64,000 nucleotides of DNA from Epiperipatus broadwayi (GCA_028023455.1 JAQFVV010006546.1:124001-188000); one strand, 5' to 3'; shown: positions 49,584-63,877, numbered from the stretch's first letter. Notes: generated by a model from the letters alone, not told the origin. Program-made: numbers and translations.

Positions 49584-49720
49584 ATGATCAATAGATGGCG
49601 TTTTTACCAAAAACACGATCAAGCGTTTGTTTACATAAACGATCAAAGAGTCACTCTTTGATTGTTTATGTAAACAAACGCTTGATCGTGTTTTTGGTAA
49701 AAATGCCATCTATTGATCAT
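49584..49720. mobile_element. near-perfect hairpin, 68-bp arms
   Basis: Arms 49584-49651 and 49653-49720 around C at 49652 with two mismatches, each a CpG on the left against its decayed form on the right. They contain TTTGTTTACATAAACG, also present in the hairpin at 24764. It is flanked by TA-rich DNA, so it is probably a second member of that foldback family. Confidence 0.85.
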
Positions 49721-49734
49721 ATGTATATATATTA

Positions 49735-50946
49735 CGTGCTTCCAATCTGGGGGTTGCAAAAAGTTCGAACCCATAGATTTTCATCATATTCTGTCCTGTT
49801 GATAGTTGAGCTACTCAGGACCAAACTTTCATATAGAAGGCCTCTTGCATTAGTTATTCCAGTACAGCCTGGGCCACACCATGCCTATTCACTTTTCTCT
49901 AAACACTGTCCTAAGAAAGGAGGGCTTAGACTTCATTCTTGTCCTGAAGCATGACCATTTCCCCTATTTCTTCGCCGATGTCAGCACTGCAAACTTCTTC
50001 ATATTATTTCTTTTGCTTCATGACCCAGTTTTAATGCTCTAATATTAAAATTGCACTCTGCTCAAAGTATATATATATAAATGCCAACTACTACTGGTTT
50101 TATTAATTAAATATATTTCAATGTTATACAATCCCACCGTCGTAATTTGTTATTTATAAAATTTAAGAGTATATGTCTTGGGGAAATAAAGCATTCATCT
50201 TATTATTGCTAAAATAATTTTTCAATAAATATTTTGTCATAGATTCAAATATAATCTTTCAAATGTATTTTCTTTATTTGCATGACCTCAGTGGTGTGAA
50301 AATAGTTTTCTTATATATATAATGAATCTCGAACACTCCCCAGAATTGTTAGTCACCACGTTTCAGAACTGTAAATCAAAGCGTTAATAGCAATTTATGT
50401 GAATTCTTTCTAATAATCGATTGGCATCTTAATAGTGGACCCACCAAAGATGTGTGTTTATTTATAATATATTATTTAGCTAATAAAGAGCATATGAGAA
50501 ATAAAAGTGTGAACGACAATATATAATTACCTAATGTTTGGTAGACCGCTTGCTCATTCACACACATACTAATGTTTGCAATTAATTTATAAATGCATGT
50601 AAATAACTTGTCATTATATTAAACTAATTTTTATTATCTAACTTGTTTGAGTAGTTCGAATTCCTTTTTTTTCTACTTCCAAATGTAGATCCATGCATAT
50701 ACATATTTTAGTTAAGTTAATAGATGTCTCATTGTCTTCTCTGCTCTTCTAATGGACCGGATTTAAAATTAATTCTCACATGCCATCTTTGTTATGTTAT
50801 ACATTAGGTGGTTGATCTGTGGCTTAGAGAGTGGGTTCGAATCCAGGCTGGTCCCTGATCTAAATCTCAGACTTAACTGGGTTTGAAGTACATTTTGTGA
50901 GTTCCAGCTCAAGTTAGATGGATAAACATGTTTTGACTGGTACAAT
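49735..50946 (+). repeat. Gypsy-2 3' LTR, second part
   Basis: It resumes the LTR at CGTGCTTCCAATCT, matching 35552 on, and continues to GTTTTGACTGGTACA, matching 36794. The long TA run of the left copy is reduced here (50069-50078). A tRNA-gene-like box GGTTCGAATCC at 50834-50844 is decayed in the left LTR. Confidence 0.85.
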
Positions 50947-50954
50947 ATATATAT

Positions 50955-52195
50955 ATATAGACTTTATTGATTTGGTCAAGGCATTAATTAACAGATTTAT
51001 GATATTGTTTAAAATTATACAGCTTCTATATGGTAAAATGAGAAAAAATGTTATTACTAAAAGTGGAAAACCAGATGCATTTGAAATTAAAACTGGTGTT
51101 AAGAAGTTTATTTGCTTCAATGTTGTTTTCAATTTTTATGATGTTTGTTTTTGGAAGTATTTGCAGGTAGTGTAATGAAACAGGGGTCATGATGAATATA
51201 CGTTTGGTGATATAATTTTTAATTTGAACTGATTAAAAATAAAAGCAAAAACACCTACTTTTTGAATTCTGTACTTATATGATGCTGCTGATTATGCAAC
51301 TTTTGCCAGCTTAAATGATGATTTCAGAATATGCTCTAATATTTTGAATGCAGCATTTAAAGACTTGGTTATAATAGTTTATGTTTATCAGCCAGTAATG
51401 GAAAAAAATATTCAGAAATTTTAGTTTGAATAGTTGTCAACTTTTATAAATAGAATAGTAGTCTTGGATGTTGAGATTCAACACATACTCCAACGTTTTG
51501 CTTTTAATAAGCAAAAAGTAGGATATTTCATTATAGAATATTAATTACTGCAATTAAGATAGTTTTATATAGAGCTGTTATTTTACTTAATTTATTATAC
51601 GGAAATAAATCTGGGATATCCTATCAATGCAATTTAAAGGTATTAAGAAAAGTTTTATTTAAAAATGTTCTATACAATTTTAAAAGTACAATAGAAAGAT
51701 TATTATAAGACCAATCAATATTTTTTTCCATTCTTCCTCGATGAGGTATTATAGAGTTCCCTATTGCAAAATCACACTTTAACCGAATATGAAAACTGAA
51801 TAGATAATGCAAGACTTCCTAAAAGGGTGGTTTATAGTGAACTTAAATATAGTTTTCATAAGTGAGATAGATCCTATCTACATTATAAGGATTATCTCAA
51901 AGGCATTTTAAAGAAATGTGATATTGATCATTTTGAATGAGAAGATGACAGATAGTAAAATATACTAGAAAAAAGTTTTCTTATTAAAAAATTAAAAAAT
52001 TGTATTGCAAAATATCAAGCAAAAAAAATTTTGTATGTGGACATATTTGTAATTCAGGAATTGATTTGATAATCATTGTAAAACTATTTCCTAGAGCAAT
52101 TTTTTTAGAGATGAAATGGCCACAATCTAATTATATTGGCACAACTGAAAATAAATTAAAAACTAGATTTTATGATAAGAATTATGTTACATAGT
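50955..52195 (+). pseudogene. LINE reverse transcriptase relic of a second type
   Basis: Starting abruptly after a TA run, the frame reads FIDLVKA (family FIDLTKAFD), then LLYGKMRKNVITKSGKPDAF and EIKTGVKK (family GVKQGC) up to 51175. Later, in other frames, come YDAADYATFASLNDD near 51272 (a damaged YADD box), VEIQHILQR near 51469, LYGNKSGISYQ near 51596, the RELKYSFHK and HYKDYLKGILKKCDID region (51835-51930), and FVCGHICNSGIDLI (52030-52070), which resembles the C-terminal zinc finger of some LINE proteins. The order matches a non-LTR polyprotein distinct from the RTE copies. N-terminus and endonuclease are absent, and stops are dense, so this is an old fragment. I cannot assign the clade. 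Confidence 0.7.
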
Positions 52196-53921
52196 TATAA
52201 CTATCTTAAGATTAAAAAGATTGAGAATGTAAAAAAAAAGTAATGGAAATTGAATTAAAGAGAAGCTTTACATTGATTAATTTAAACTTAATCTTATTAG
52301 AAATTGTATTTAGTTATTATCATTCAATTTAGTTTAAGAAAAGGCAAATTATATCTTTAAATTTTTGTCTAATGGGCCAATCTGTATAGATCACAAAATA
52401 CTATACATTTTTTTAAACTATGCAAAACAAATTGATTTATGTGTACCAGAACTAATTTTTCTCTTGTCCCTTACATAATATGAATTATCTTTTTATCGAT
52501 TATAATTTTATACAATACATTTTATTAACAAAATATTTGATAGTATTATAAAATCTATAGACTAATTTTTTTTTATTAAACATTTAATAGTATGATTAAC
52601 TCTATAGATCTATTTCCCTTTAGTTCCTTAAAATGATACAATTCAGTTACACATAAATTTTAAATATAAATGTGCACACACACTTGGTAATATATAAATG
52701 TATTAATTATTGTATCAAAGTTTTTTCAAACTTTTTTAACTATGCAGTTTTGTAGTGTAACTAATTTGAGCTGCAATTGAATTTGTTCTGTTTCAATATA
52801 TGTATATATATATAATAAAAACATTATATTCAAAACAATAATAAATAGAAATATACATGTTCAAAAATGCACAAGCTTAACACTTAAATTTTCTGTTCAT
52901 TACTGAATTTATATTATTAATGAAATAGATCTCTTTAATTTTGTGATTTCAGTCATTATTTCCAGTACAACTATCTGTACTTTTTTAGTATTAAAAATAT
53001 AACCAAATATTCTTATGTGCAGGATCTCTATATTAGCTTTATTAAAAAATTTAAGCATTGTTTAATCTTACATTATTGTTTGTTCTAGATTCACCATTAT
53101 AGATAATAACAGTAATTTGGTTCTTGATTTTTAATTACATCATCAAGTTATGGACATATTCTTTACTATAATAGATTAATATTTAATCTAAGCTGCGAAT
53201 GATAATTTACACTATAATTAATTTTACATGATTTTTTTCATTTTTGTTAAAACAGAATGTATATAAGAAAGGTCATCCAAGATTTATTTTGTACTAAGTT
53301 AAATGTAAGAGAAATGAAATTACTGATAATAAACTTATATGGCTCTTTTTTATATACTTTCTGTTTCAATACAAACAATAAAATTACTTAAAAAAGACCG
53401 CAAGGTAGTATTTTGTTCACTGGTTACATTAAATTAATTAAACATTAATAGTAAAAATTAAAATTGATCTCTAAGAATATTCATTCACATGTTGTTTATA
53501 TAATTAAATGTTAGAAACCAAATTTTTATAATAACTATTATAATGACTCTAGAACAAACATTAATCTAAGACTAAAACAGCATATGTATATATGTAGTAA
53601 TAAAGCTAAAATAGATCCTACAGTATCATCAGTATTGAAAGAATATGAAAGAATATTTGCTCATGATTTTTAATCCTAAAAAAAATCATATATGGTTTGC
53701 ACTGAACATTATGACGGCCTTATTCATTAATAATATAAGCTCAGTGAAGAACAGAAAATGTTAAAGAGCATTTTATAATATTCATGCTTAAAAACACAAT
53801 TTCTATTTTCATTTGTTTGTGTTTTTAAAAAAACAATATATAACTGCTGTTTTTGATACGGATGCTCAGCACCAAAAATGCATTAAAATTATATTCAGCA
53901 TTTACAATGTTTCTCTGAATA
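52196..53921. other. AT-rich spacer, no gene seen
   Basis: Dense stops, no motif in either strand. Confidence 0.55.
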
Positions 53922-54612
<691 letters not shown>

Positions 54613-57600
54613 TTACACAATCACAAGTAATGCTAATTTCTAGTGCATTTTATATTCAGTGTATTTTGATTTGATTTCATCCAGACATTTAAAATGGTCA
54701 TCTGCATTCACCAGTAAGAAAAAAAAATGTTAAAAAATGTATAGATAAGATTAATTATACAAAAAAGTTAAAAAGAATTATGTACTAAAAGCTTTGGTTA
54801 GGAAAAGATAGTTAGTTATGTTTTTGTAAACTAGAAAATAAAACAAAATAAATTTAAAGATTGTGTGACTATTGCTTTGCTTAAAAATAATTAAAAATCA
54901 TAAATAATGAATATATATATTGTAACCTTCTCCCTGGTCTAACTGGGGATAAACGAATCATGCCACACGTTCTAGCGACTAAATTCTTCTATGCAACCTA
55001 TCACACTCTTATTATCAAGAATATAAGTATAAAGAAACAAAAATGTAAAACTAACGAAATGATTCATGTATTGAATAAAACTAACATGAAACTATAGATC
55101 TGAAGAAGATCACAAGGTGATTAATAAAGATAATAACTTCTGGTCAAACCAGCTTTAAAATCCACACAAACAAAAGATGATGAGTTAAATTTGATATTCA
55201 GCAAACTAATAAATAACTAATAATTATATCTCTGGAATGGTTATGAAATTAAGCTTATAAATGAAATGATAAGTAAATTATGATGTAGATTACTAAATGG
55301 ATGATGTAAAGAAGTAATAATTAAATAGTGGAATGAAATGAGTCTAAGAATGAAGAGAAAAGAATGAAGATGTATGAGAATACTGAATGATTAAGATGAT
55401 GATAGAATAAGAGTGAATGAATAGTTAAATGATAAAAGAATAAAAGTTAATGTATGATTAATCAATTATGATAATGAATTAATGTCAAATGAGAATGAAT
55501 AAATAAAAGAATGATCAAGATGAAATTGAAGAGCAATGTTAACTATAAACTAATATGGTATTAAATGGTAAAAAGATAAGCTAAATAAAAATAGGAATTT
55601 CAAGCTTGACACAACCAGAGTATTTATCATAAAGTTAAAACAAACTATACATTTTATGCCAAAAGAAGTAATTTACCTTAAAGTTTGGTTGACTTTCATA
55701 AAACAGTGAAAGTAATCTATTTCAAGTCAAACTATAATGAATAACTAGATATAAAATTTATTACAAATTTAAATTCTAGCTTGAAACTTAACAACTAATT
55801 CTTCTCAGGGTTCAAACACTCAAAATTGTTATACAACATATATTTGGGTCAGTGAGAGGGATTTTGCCACTACCCAAACATAATGCACAAAACAGCTCTC
55901 AATATAAACTCAAATTAAGAACTATATTTAGCAGTTACACATAAACTTGATGAATTCAATAACTCATAACTTTAATATTGAAGAAATAGGAATAACTTTC
56001 TAATAAATAAACACAATAACTTACCAAATTCCTTTTCTCAAATAATTATAAACCATGTGATCAAGATCAGTGAATGATAGCTCTGCGGGTTCAACTAAAC
56101 CAATTAAATCAGTATTATATTTATCTTTTAATCTATTACTTAAAATAATCTACTCTAAGTTATTAACATTTTGATTATTGTGTGATAATGCACTAGATGC
56201 ACTAATAAATTATAAGGATTAACAAAATTGTTATTATGATATAGCATAATATGGTTAATAGTACTATATTGGTTGATGATGATTTCAATTTATAATCTTC
56301 TGATAGGTTGATAGCAATAACAATAATAATGTATATATGTGGTAATTAGCAATAAGACTACAGGCAACTAAATAAATTTTTAAACACAACAAACTTTATT
56401 TACAATATTTACAAATTTTAATTCAAAGACATGGCATGAAATGAAACCAATATATTAAATTAAACTCAGGGATGGAAAAATACTCAGTATCCCATTAACC
56501 ATATTCTCAGTCAATACCACCAGCTTATACAATGATATCCAGTATCATTTATTACCATTTAGCCTATTTTAAAGAATAAGATAATGAAACCTTATTGAAA
56601 CTAAACTAGCACTTAAATTACAAAAATAACAGTGTATTTAGGATTTTATAGTATGCACACATTTTAAATTGAGAATTCAAAAATTATAACATAGTGTATT
56701 ATACCAAAGCTATTTCTTTTATCAGAATATGATAAGGGCAATTATCATATTCTGCACAATTAATAACTGATTAAAATTTGAGATGAATATGTTTAATGCA
56801 TTAAAGTAGGAACAGACATCAAAAGTCAACTACACATATATATCACTAAAACATTACCTATGTCCACAACCTAATTATTGAATACTTAACTGATCTTACC
56901 GATCCATTGTCAAATCACTAATGAATAAAGATAAAGTGCTCACATGCATCTCTTTCTCTTACATCTATAAATTCCACAATCATTAATAGATCTTGGTTTG
57001 GTTTGTCTATAACTGATGATGATCATACAACATCATAAACACTATTTTAATTAGGCCGACACTATAGCTAGATTAGTGTTTCTTAATCTAACATTATTTT
57101 ATCCTTGCCATATGATTTTTAACTATTATACTTCACCATACATGGTGGAAAACTAACTCAATATCATCATGAGGGATTTAACACTAAAAAGGGAGGCTTT
57201 ATAAAACAACATGACAGTTGTATAATAATATGGCTAATTATACTACCTCTCTATGGATATACACATGTGGGATTTGCCTCATCATGAAAAAAAATAGAAT
57301 TCAGACCATGGATATCCTTTCTTTTAGAATTATTTATGCGAACAAGCATTAATTACTACTCAGCCTCTACCAAACTTACTTCTCATGGAATCAGCAATAG
57401 GTGATTCTCCATCAGCCCATGCTCAATATTAATATTAATCTATTGGATGCCATTCTATTTAACATCCTATTAGCAAAAAACTGTCACAAATAATTCTCAA
57501 TATTATAGCAAGGTAAAACAACACTAACAATAACAGTGGAAATATACATATTCCATTTCACAATGCAGAACCATTAATGTATCAATAGACAAACCAAAAT

Positions 57601-59680
57601 ATATGTCAAATGATCATTAATTATTTTAAAATGACAACTATACATTTGTTAGAGAGAGCACAATGTATTTAAGCAATAAAGATCAAACCTGCATTTGTAT
57701 TCAAAGTGAACAAGTTCATTTCTATACAAAATTACAAAATGAAAAAGGCTTATATCAAATTTTCTTTTATATAAGAAAGTAATTTGGTCATTCTAATATA
57801 TCTTTGATAGAATGCCTGCATGTTCACTCTTTAATAATATACATTAAAATCTGTTTTAAAATATGAGAGAAGTAAATATCTCTCTCACTTTCTCTAGATA
57901 AACAACATATATATAATATCATGTTTTCCCTTAACTAAAAAAATAAAAATACATGTAATATATGTATATATTTACACATTTTTTTCTCTTTAACTCAATA
58001 TATTTCATACCACAATAAAACATATATGTTTAAAAACAAAATTCCCAAATAATATTAGAAACTAACATAGCAATAATAAAAAATAAAAGAACATTTTCAT
58101 CCATTAATTTTTTATACTATTCGTCCAAGTTATTTCATCCTTGTGAGTTAAAATGATAAGAACTGATATTATGATAAGCAAACATTCCAGAGAATGCATA
58201 TATATTTTATTATCCTGTTTGATGCTAAGATAAAGCAATATCCAACACTTCTCCAAAGGCAAAAAAAAATTATTTAATCGTTTCTGTACCGATAATTAAT
58301 AAGACAATTAAAATTCACACTTTCAATTGTAGCATACTTAAAAGGATAGGTTTATCTACTTTTCTCTAGATAATTTTCCTGAATATAATCTTTGAAACAA
58401 ACTTTTTAAAGACATTTATTGATTGATTCGATAATAACATAGTGAGACAAGGTTTAAACATTTCAAGTAGACTGTAACTAAAATCAGTTTATTTACATTT
58501 TAATCCAGATGATTTGCCTTGAAAATGACTTTATAATTTTATTGCAGTTAACATATTTAATCTTTTTTTTTTTTTAAAAAAATAATTTATTGATTCTGTT
58601 CTTTCCTCCTGTGGCAATATATATGTAACAATCTTTGAACAGTCTGGGCATTTTTAAACCATTTTTAAAATCTTACTTATACGCATTGCATCGAAAACTT
58701 TTATAAGTAAATAATTATTTTGTTCCATTTTTATTAGCAAAGTATTATATGATTATCAATATTAAACAGAATTTATCCAGTTATAAATATGATATCCTCA
58801 ACATTTTGATGAATTTGTAATTTTTCATTTCTAACATTACACAAGTTTGGCGCTAGGAAAAATCAGCAAATGAGTGTTTATTTCTTAATAAAGAATTGGA
58901 ATAAAATCACTTGCAATTATCTTTTAACTTTATTAAAATTATATGATATAAAATGACTTTTGATTTTATTTATAATATCTTCTGAAATCCTTCTTTAAAA
59001 TTATTTTGAATTATTTTTTTGAAATTACGATTTTCAAACGAACATCTGTTCTGCTTTATATTTACTAGTGGCGCAAAAATACAAACATTATCAGCTCTTT
59101 AGTTTAATTGTAAATAATTTGTGCATCATTTTTAAAGATAAGATTTTAAACATATGAACAAAATAAAAGCAAAAGCTTACTTTTTCTTGAATTTTTCTGG
59201 GTTTGAAGCAATATTTATGGGAGACAGTTATGATGCACAAGGTTTGTATTTCTCTTCCAGTATAACTTTTAAGAACTATCAATCGATGAAAAAGGTGTTT
59301 AAAATGATAGCAAGGTTAGAAGATTTTTTTACTCCATTATTTTAGATAACAATCTACTATAATCCTTCTTCAATTAAATTCCAAATTTTTCTGATTTTTA
59401 GCTTTTTTCCTCCTTATTTTAGAAGATCAGAGTTGAAGTATCTGGTTGTTTAGTTCTTTTTTCTTAATCCACCCCTCCTACAACTTTGTTAAATTATATA
59501 TAGCTTTTATTACAATGAACTGTGGGAGCAATTAAACCTCTGGCTTCATTTTTAATAACTACCCATAATTATTCAAGATAGCTTTAGATTCACTACATAA
59601 AAAAATATGCTTAAGTAATGGACTATAACCATTTATTTTACAAGTTATAATTATAAATTTATTTAAACACACATTGATTA
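54613..59680. other. AT-rich spacer, unassigned
   Basis: No coding motif. At 54919 a TGTAACCTTCTCCCTGG word resembles the TGTAAC start of the LTR families here, but I find no matching end. A low-complexity AATGAATGATGA-type tract covers about 55240-55520. Small frames (59091-59345) show no family motif. Confidence 0.5.
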
Positions 59681-59820
59681 TGTAAGTAATATTCATTAAG
59701 GCTGTAGCCTCAAGCACATGTGTACAAAGTGTGATAGTGGTTTAAGACCTGTAGGGGTCTCTACTATCACATTTTATATGCATGTGCTTGAGGCTACAGC
59801 CTTAATGAATATTATTTACA
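59681..59820. mobile_element. foldback element, 40-bp arms with loop
   Basis: Arms 59681-59720 and 59781-59820 pair with one mismatch (core TTAAGGCTGTAGCCTCAAGC). A second, weaker stem inside uses TGTGATAGTGG and CTACTATCACA around 59730 and 59762. No coding frame. It differs in sequence from the hairpins at 24.8 and 49.6 kb. Confidence 0.8.
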
Positions 59821-60127
59821 AGTTTTAATAAATTTAATTTATTTATTTTAATTGCTATCCAACAATAACAAAATAGCAATATATTTATCTCCCAATTAAT
59901 AACAATATTTTTAAATTGTTGTTTTATCCCTAGTTTCAAACCTACACTGGGTTTAAAATCTCATCTCCACTCAAGCAATTTCCTAGTGCATCCAGAACAG
60001 TCTTTATTGAAAACCACTCATTAAGATTTTCATGCTAGATATATTATTATGATTTGAAATTTTGGATTATTTAATACAGAGACCTAAATAAAAGGTCACA
60101 ATATATATATGTGTGTGTATATATATC

Positions 60128-60402
60128 AATAAAAATAATAAAAAACCAGTAATTAACTATTATATACATTCTTTCAATCCACAGAAGTACTTTTGGTTAA
60201 CTGAAAGTACTTCTGCAGATTGAAAGACTGTATATAACAGTTGAGGAAGATTATGAAATTAACTGAAAGTACTTTTGCGAATTGAAAGACTGTATATAAC
60301 AGTTGAGGAGGGTTAAGGAATTAACCAAAAGTACTTCTGTGGATTGAAAGACTGTATATAATAGTTAATTACCATTATATTTTTTATTTTTATTATTACA
60401 AT
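60128..60402. mobile_element. MITE family M1, expanded copy with internal tandem units
   Basis: Arms of about 65 bp share TAATTAACTATTATATACA and CTTTCAATCCACAGAAGTAC with their complements at the right end, as in the 100-bp copy at 28769. The centre holds about three units of 62-66 bp, each with GAAAGTACTT, GATTGAAAGACTGTATATAA and CAGTTGAGGA words (from 60196). Confidence 0.8.
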
Positions 60403-60806
60403 AGTTTTTACTTAATGGACATTTTAGTTATGATATTATATATATATATATATAGTAAGATAAGGCCTTACATTCCTCCAATATCATTAAAACACCCTTT
60501 GCCTAATTTGAATCCAAGATCAAATAAATGAATTAAAATTCATTCCAATGAAAAAAAATGAAATTAATCACAAGCAGTATAACTGAGAAACCATTAATTG
60601 CTTTCTCCAATTAAACACCTAATTTAATTTTACATTTAATACACAAACACTAACTTTCTTTAAAAACATCATATCAATTGTGATGAAAATCCTATACATT
60701 ATAACAATACAAAGTAAATATGATAGGATAGATTAGATGCAAGTAAGAAACTAAAAATTATTTAGAGGAAATAAATAAATAAATAAATTTTTTATTGTTC
60801 TTAACG

Positions 60807-60844
<38 letters not shown>

Positions 60845-63000
60845 ATCGCTAATAATGATGTAAATAATTAATCTAAATCATAACCACAAACCTGCTAGTT
60901 TAAGTCATCAAATATCATATTATGTAGAACATCCTCATTTCAATAATGAGAAAATATAAAAACAAATGATCTTCTCAATGAAAAAACAAGAAAGTCTCAT
61001 TGGCTGAACAACTTGCATAAAGTTTAAGCTGAGAAATTGAACTTGTAGTTTGAATAAAGAATTCAGCCACTATTAAAGCAAAATATTAATGGAAACAACT
61101 CTTTGGATTTTCAATAAAGAAATAAAAGACGTATAGATTCAAATCTAGCCAACTGAGAGACTTTAAAGTGAAATCTCCAAAATTAAATTCAAATTATTCG
61201 ACATTTCCAAAGTGTTTCTGACTTTAAGTCAGAGATCGAATTAACTTTAAGTCAGGATGTCTAATAGTAAAAATATTGCTTTTACTTCACTCAAGATATT
61301 CTACTAAATATATAGATATAAATAGCAATACAGACAACCATGCATTGCTAATCGCAAAGTGATATCAGGAGAGAAAGTGGTTACCCATGTAGCTGTAATT
61401 GCTAAAACTGAAATGAAATTGACTTGAGAAATATCAAATTTACTATTGAGGAAAGAATCAATGAACTCTACATCTCAAAGAAGGTCTTCTGAGGAGAGAA
61501 ATTATAAGTGACATATGGATTAAAGAGGATGATTATAATAATTTACTAGGACATTTTCATTATGAACTCTCAAGTTACGTTTAGGTTAACATCATAAATT
61601 TTAATTATTTATTTATTCTATGCAAATTACTTTATTTATCTCTTTCGTTTAATATGGATGAAGAGGGAATATAAGTTATTAATATGTAATAGACGGGTTA
61701 AATATTATTAGCCTCATTGTAAATCAAAATAAAATCTAGATTCTGATAAGAACTTGCTTGCTTATAGGTCCGATCATCATCAAGAAAAAAGTAATATATA
61801 TTACTTGCCAACATTATGTTTTTTGTTTGTTAGTACTAATCATTTCGTTAATTGTTTTCGGTGTACCTGATTTACTATTTCCAGTATAGATGATCTTTCC
61901 TGTCTTTACCATAATCAAACACTGTAGCAAGGAGATCCCATATCATCAATATATGATTGATGTGAGTTACTCTATCAAGTTATTGGAAGTAATAACAAAT
62001 TATAATTTTAATAAAATAATTTAGCAAGGAAGGATCATTTAAATGATCATAAGTTGTAAAATAATTTGCTCTTGTGTTAATTTGAGCATCAAATGATTAT
62101 TCTCTGAAAGAAACAAGGGTTTGGATCAATAATTAAAAATAATGATAATCAAAAAATATCCATCGATGTTAAATAAAATTATTCATATTTTGTTATAAAT
62201 TTTGTTACTAAGTTTACACTTACTATAAATAAACATATATATATATATTATAATTAAAGACCATTAAAAAATATATATATATATATTATAATTAAAGACC
62301 ATTATTTGTATTTATCCATATTCATTTTTTTAAATTTATTATATTATTTACATATGTTGTTACACACTCACAAACCCTCACATTTTCATATATGTTTGCA
62401 CTTACATGAATAAGTGATATTAATATACCCTGAATTAGATGACTATGCAGATTCTTTCTGAGTTTGAAATCTGGGAATAACGGAAATCAAAGATGATAAG
62501 AATGAGGTGAATATATGGCTATAGTTTGATACAAATTTGAGTATTAATACCTCTTATCCCAGGAATGCGATCTTACCTACTATGATGATCTAGATAATCT
62601 CTTATCAAACCATATAAAAAATTTGTTTCATTATATATGGCACAACCAATTGTGGTGCACTAGAACCGTATATTAATATCATGTTTTGTTATATATAATA
62701 TATCCAATCGTGGGTTAATTGGATACAATTTTCTATTTGATATGACAAATTGAACTTGAATATTAAAATTTGCTTATGATTAAAAATCGTGTAAAATACT
62801 ATATAGTCAACTGGTTAAAAGGCTTTAATATTGAGAGACCAAATAGTAAAGATGAAAAGTCAAATAAAGTAACAGTTCATGTAAACATAATTTTTTTTGG
62901 CAAGGATATTGAAAGGTAGTGACGATGAATATTTCCACGATGTACCCCATTTATCAGAGCTAAAAGTTGAAATTAATTAATACAATAAGTTAAAATAAAT
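60403..63000. other. AT-rich spacer, unassigned
   Basis: No coding motif above background. It holds a TA run at 60809-60842, a tandem duplication of a TA run plus TTATAATTAAAGACCATTA at 62236-62302, and a small duplicated CTTTAAGTCAG word near 61221 and 61246. A 47-codon frame at 62777 is not distinguishable from chance. Confidence 0.5.
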
Positions 63001-63239
63001 AAGTAAAAAAAAAAAAGATGATTACAAGAATCAAAACCAAAATACTAAAATCAAAAACTAGTAATAAAAAAGAAATTGAAATTGAAGTACAATGTGAGAC
63101 AGATTTAGAAGAAATGGAGGGTGTTGACTTAGAAGAAATGGAGGGTGCTATTTTAGAAGATCTAGAAACAGAACAGAACATTAGTATATCAGGGGGATGA
63201 CAGTAGAAATTCTTCAATCCCCAGAAATTACTAAACTCC

Positions 63240-63256
63240 AAAAAAAAAAAAAAAAA
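63240..63256. repeat. A17 run next to the Gypsy-3 LTR
   Basis: It follows ATTACTAAACTCC. It could be the tail of a plus-strand retroposed sequence covering part of 63000-63240, or just a homopolymer. Confidence 0.4.
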
Positions 63257-63270
63257 CAGAGGAAGAAAAA

Positions 63271-63858
63271 TGTTAGGTTTGGTTAGGCTTGCAGGTTCAT
63301 TACCAAACCAACAGATACAAAAAGAACAACTACTCAGCAATTAATATGTATAATACAAAATATATACACCCATTAGTTAAACAAATGTACAAATACAGTT
63401 GATATGCTTCAATGCTGAGATAGTCATGCAAAGTATGGAACTCGCTTCCAGCTAATGATTAGCCTGTGTCATGAGTTCTGGTAAGATTCTTCCAGCTATG
63501 TAGTTAGCTTGCCTCAAGTCAGCTCTAATTCAGATGTAGCAGTTTCCAGTCCATAGTTGGCTTGCCTCACTGTGTGGACATCATGATAATGACTATATAA
63601 ATACCTTTGCTGATGGCAGAAGGTTTAATGGAGGGCACCTTCTGTCTGTCATTCAGGTTAACAGAAGTAATTGCTCTCTGCCTTGTCTCCAAAAGGCTGA
63701 CTATTTAAAGGAAGATCCCCAACCTTACTGGAAACATGTGGGTTCAGTGTGCGAACCCCAGTGAAGGTTTTTAATCCTGTTGGATAGCAACTGGGTGCTG
63801 GCCAATCAGATAAGGAATCTGGAATAGTCCACTTCTGAAGGCAGGGTCAGATATGACA
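63271..63858 (-). repeat. Gypsy-3 3' LTR, 588 bp
   Basis: On the minus strand it runs from TGTCATATCTGACC to GGTTTGGTTTGG-free end AACCTAACA, i.e. TG...CA termini with TGT/ACA inverted ends. The polypurine tract lies directly upstream. It is richer in G+C than most of the window and has a TTTAAATAG word near 63703 as a weak TATA candidate. The other LTR lies outside the window, so its integrity is unknown. Confidence 0.75.
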
Positions 63859-63870
63859 TCCCTCCCCCTG
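63859..63870 (-). other. Gypsy-3 polypurine tract
   Basis: CAGGGGGAGGGA on the minus strand, immediately before the TG of the LTR. It is the primer site for second-strand synthesis in LTR elements. Confidence 0.8.
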
Positions 63871-63877
63871 GCTGAAA

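Larger units (their letters stand above)
34463..50946 (+). mobile_element. Gypsy-2, decayed Ty3/gypsy retrotransposon with split 3' LTR
   Basis: The left LTR (34463-36810) is repeated in the same order at 43252-44357 and 49735-50946, so the right LTR is one copy cut by a 5.4-kb block. Between the LTRs are a primer binding site (36815), gag, protease, RT, RNase H, integrase and a long 3' noncoding region. Gene order is Ty3/gypsy. The two LTRs look roughly 90-95% identical by eye. All frames contain stops, and catalytic residues are lost in RT and integrase, so it is inactive. No env frame is visible. The element A sequence on the left is not found again on the right, so the target duplication is not resolved. 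Confidence 0.85.

Noticed and set aside
50834-50844. tRNA-type B box GGTTCGAATCC
   Set aside because: It sits in the Gypsy-2 LTR, is decayed in the other LTR, has no cloverleaf around it and no properly spaced A box, so I call neither a tRNA nor a SINE.
54919-57300. Possible further long LTR starting TGTAACCTTCTCC
   Set aside because: Only one terminus is seen. I found no matching end, no second copy and no target duplication.
63018-63200. 60-codon acidic frame with a duplicated DLEEMEG word
   Set aside because: Short, no known family. The repeat is a small tandem duplication. It could be a fragment of a transposon protein, but evidence is too thin.
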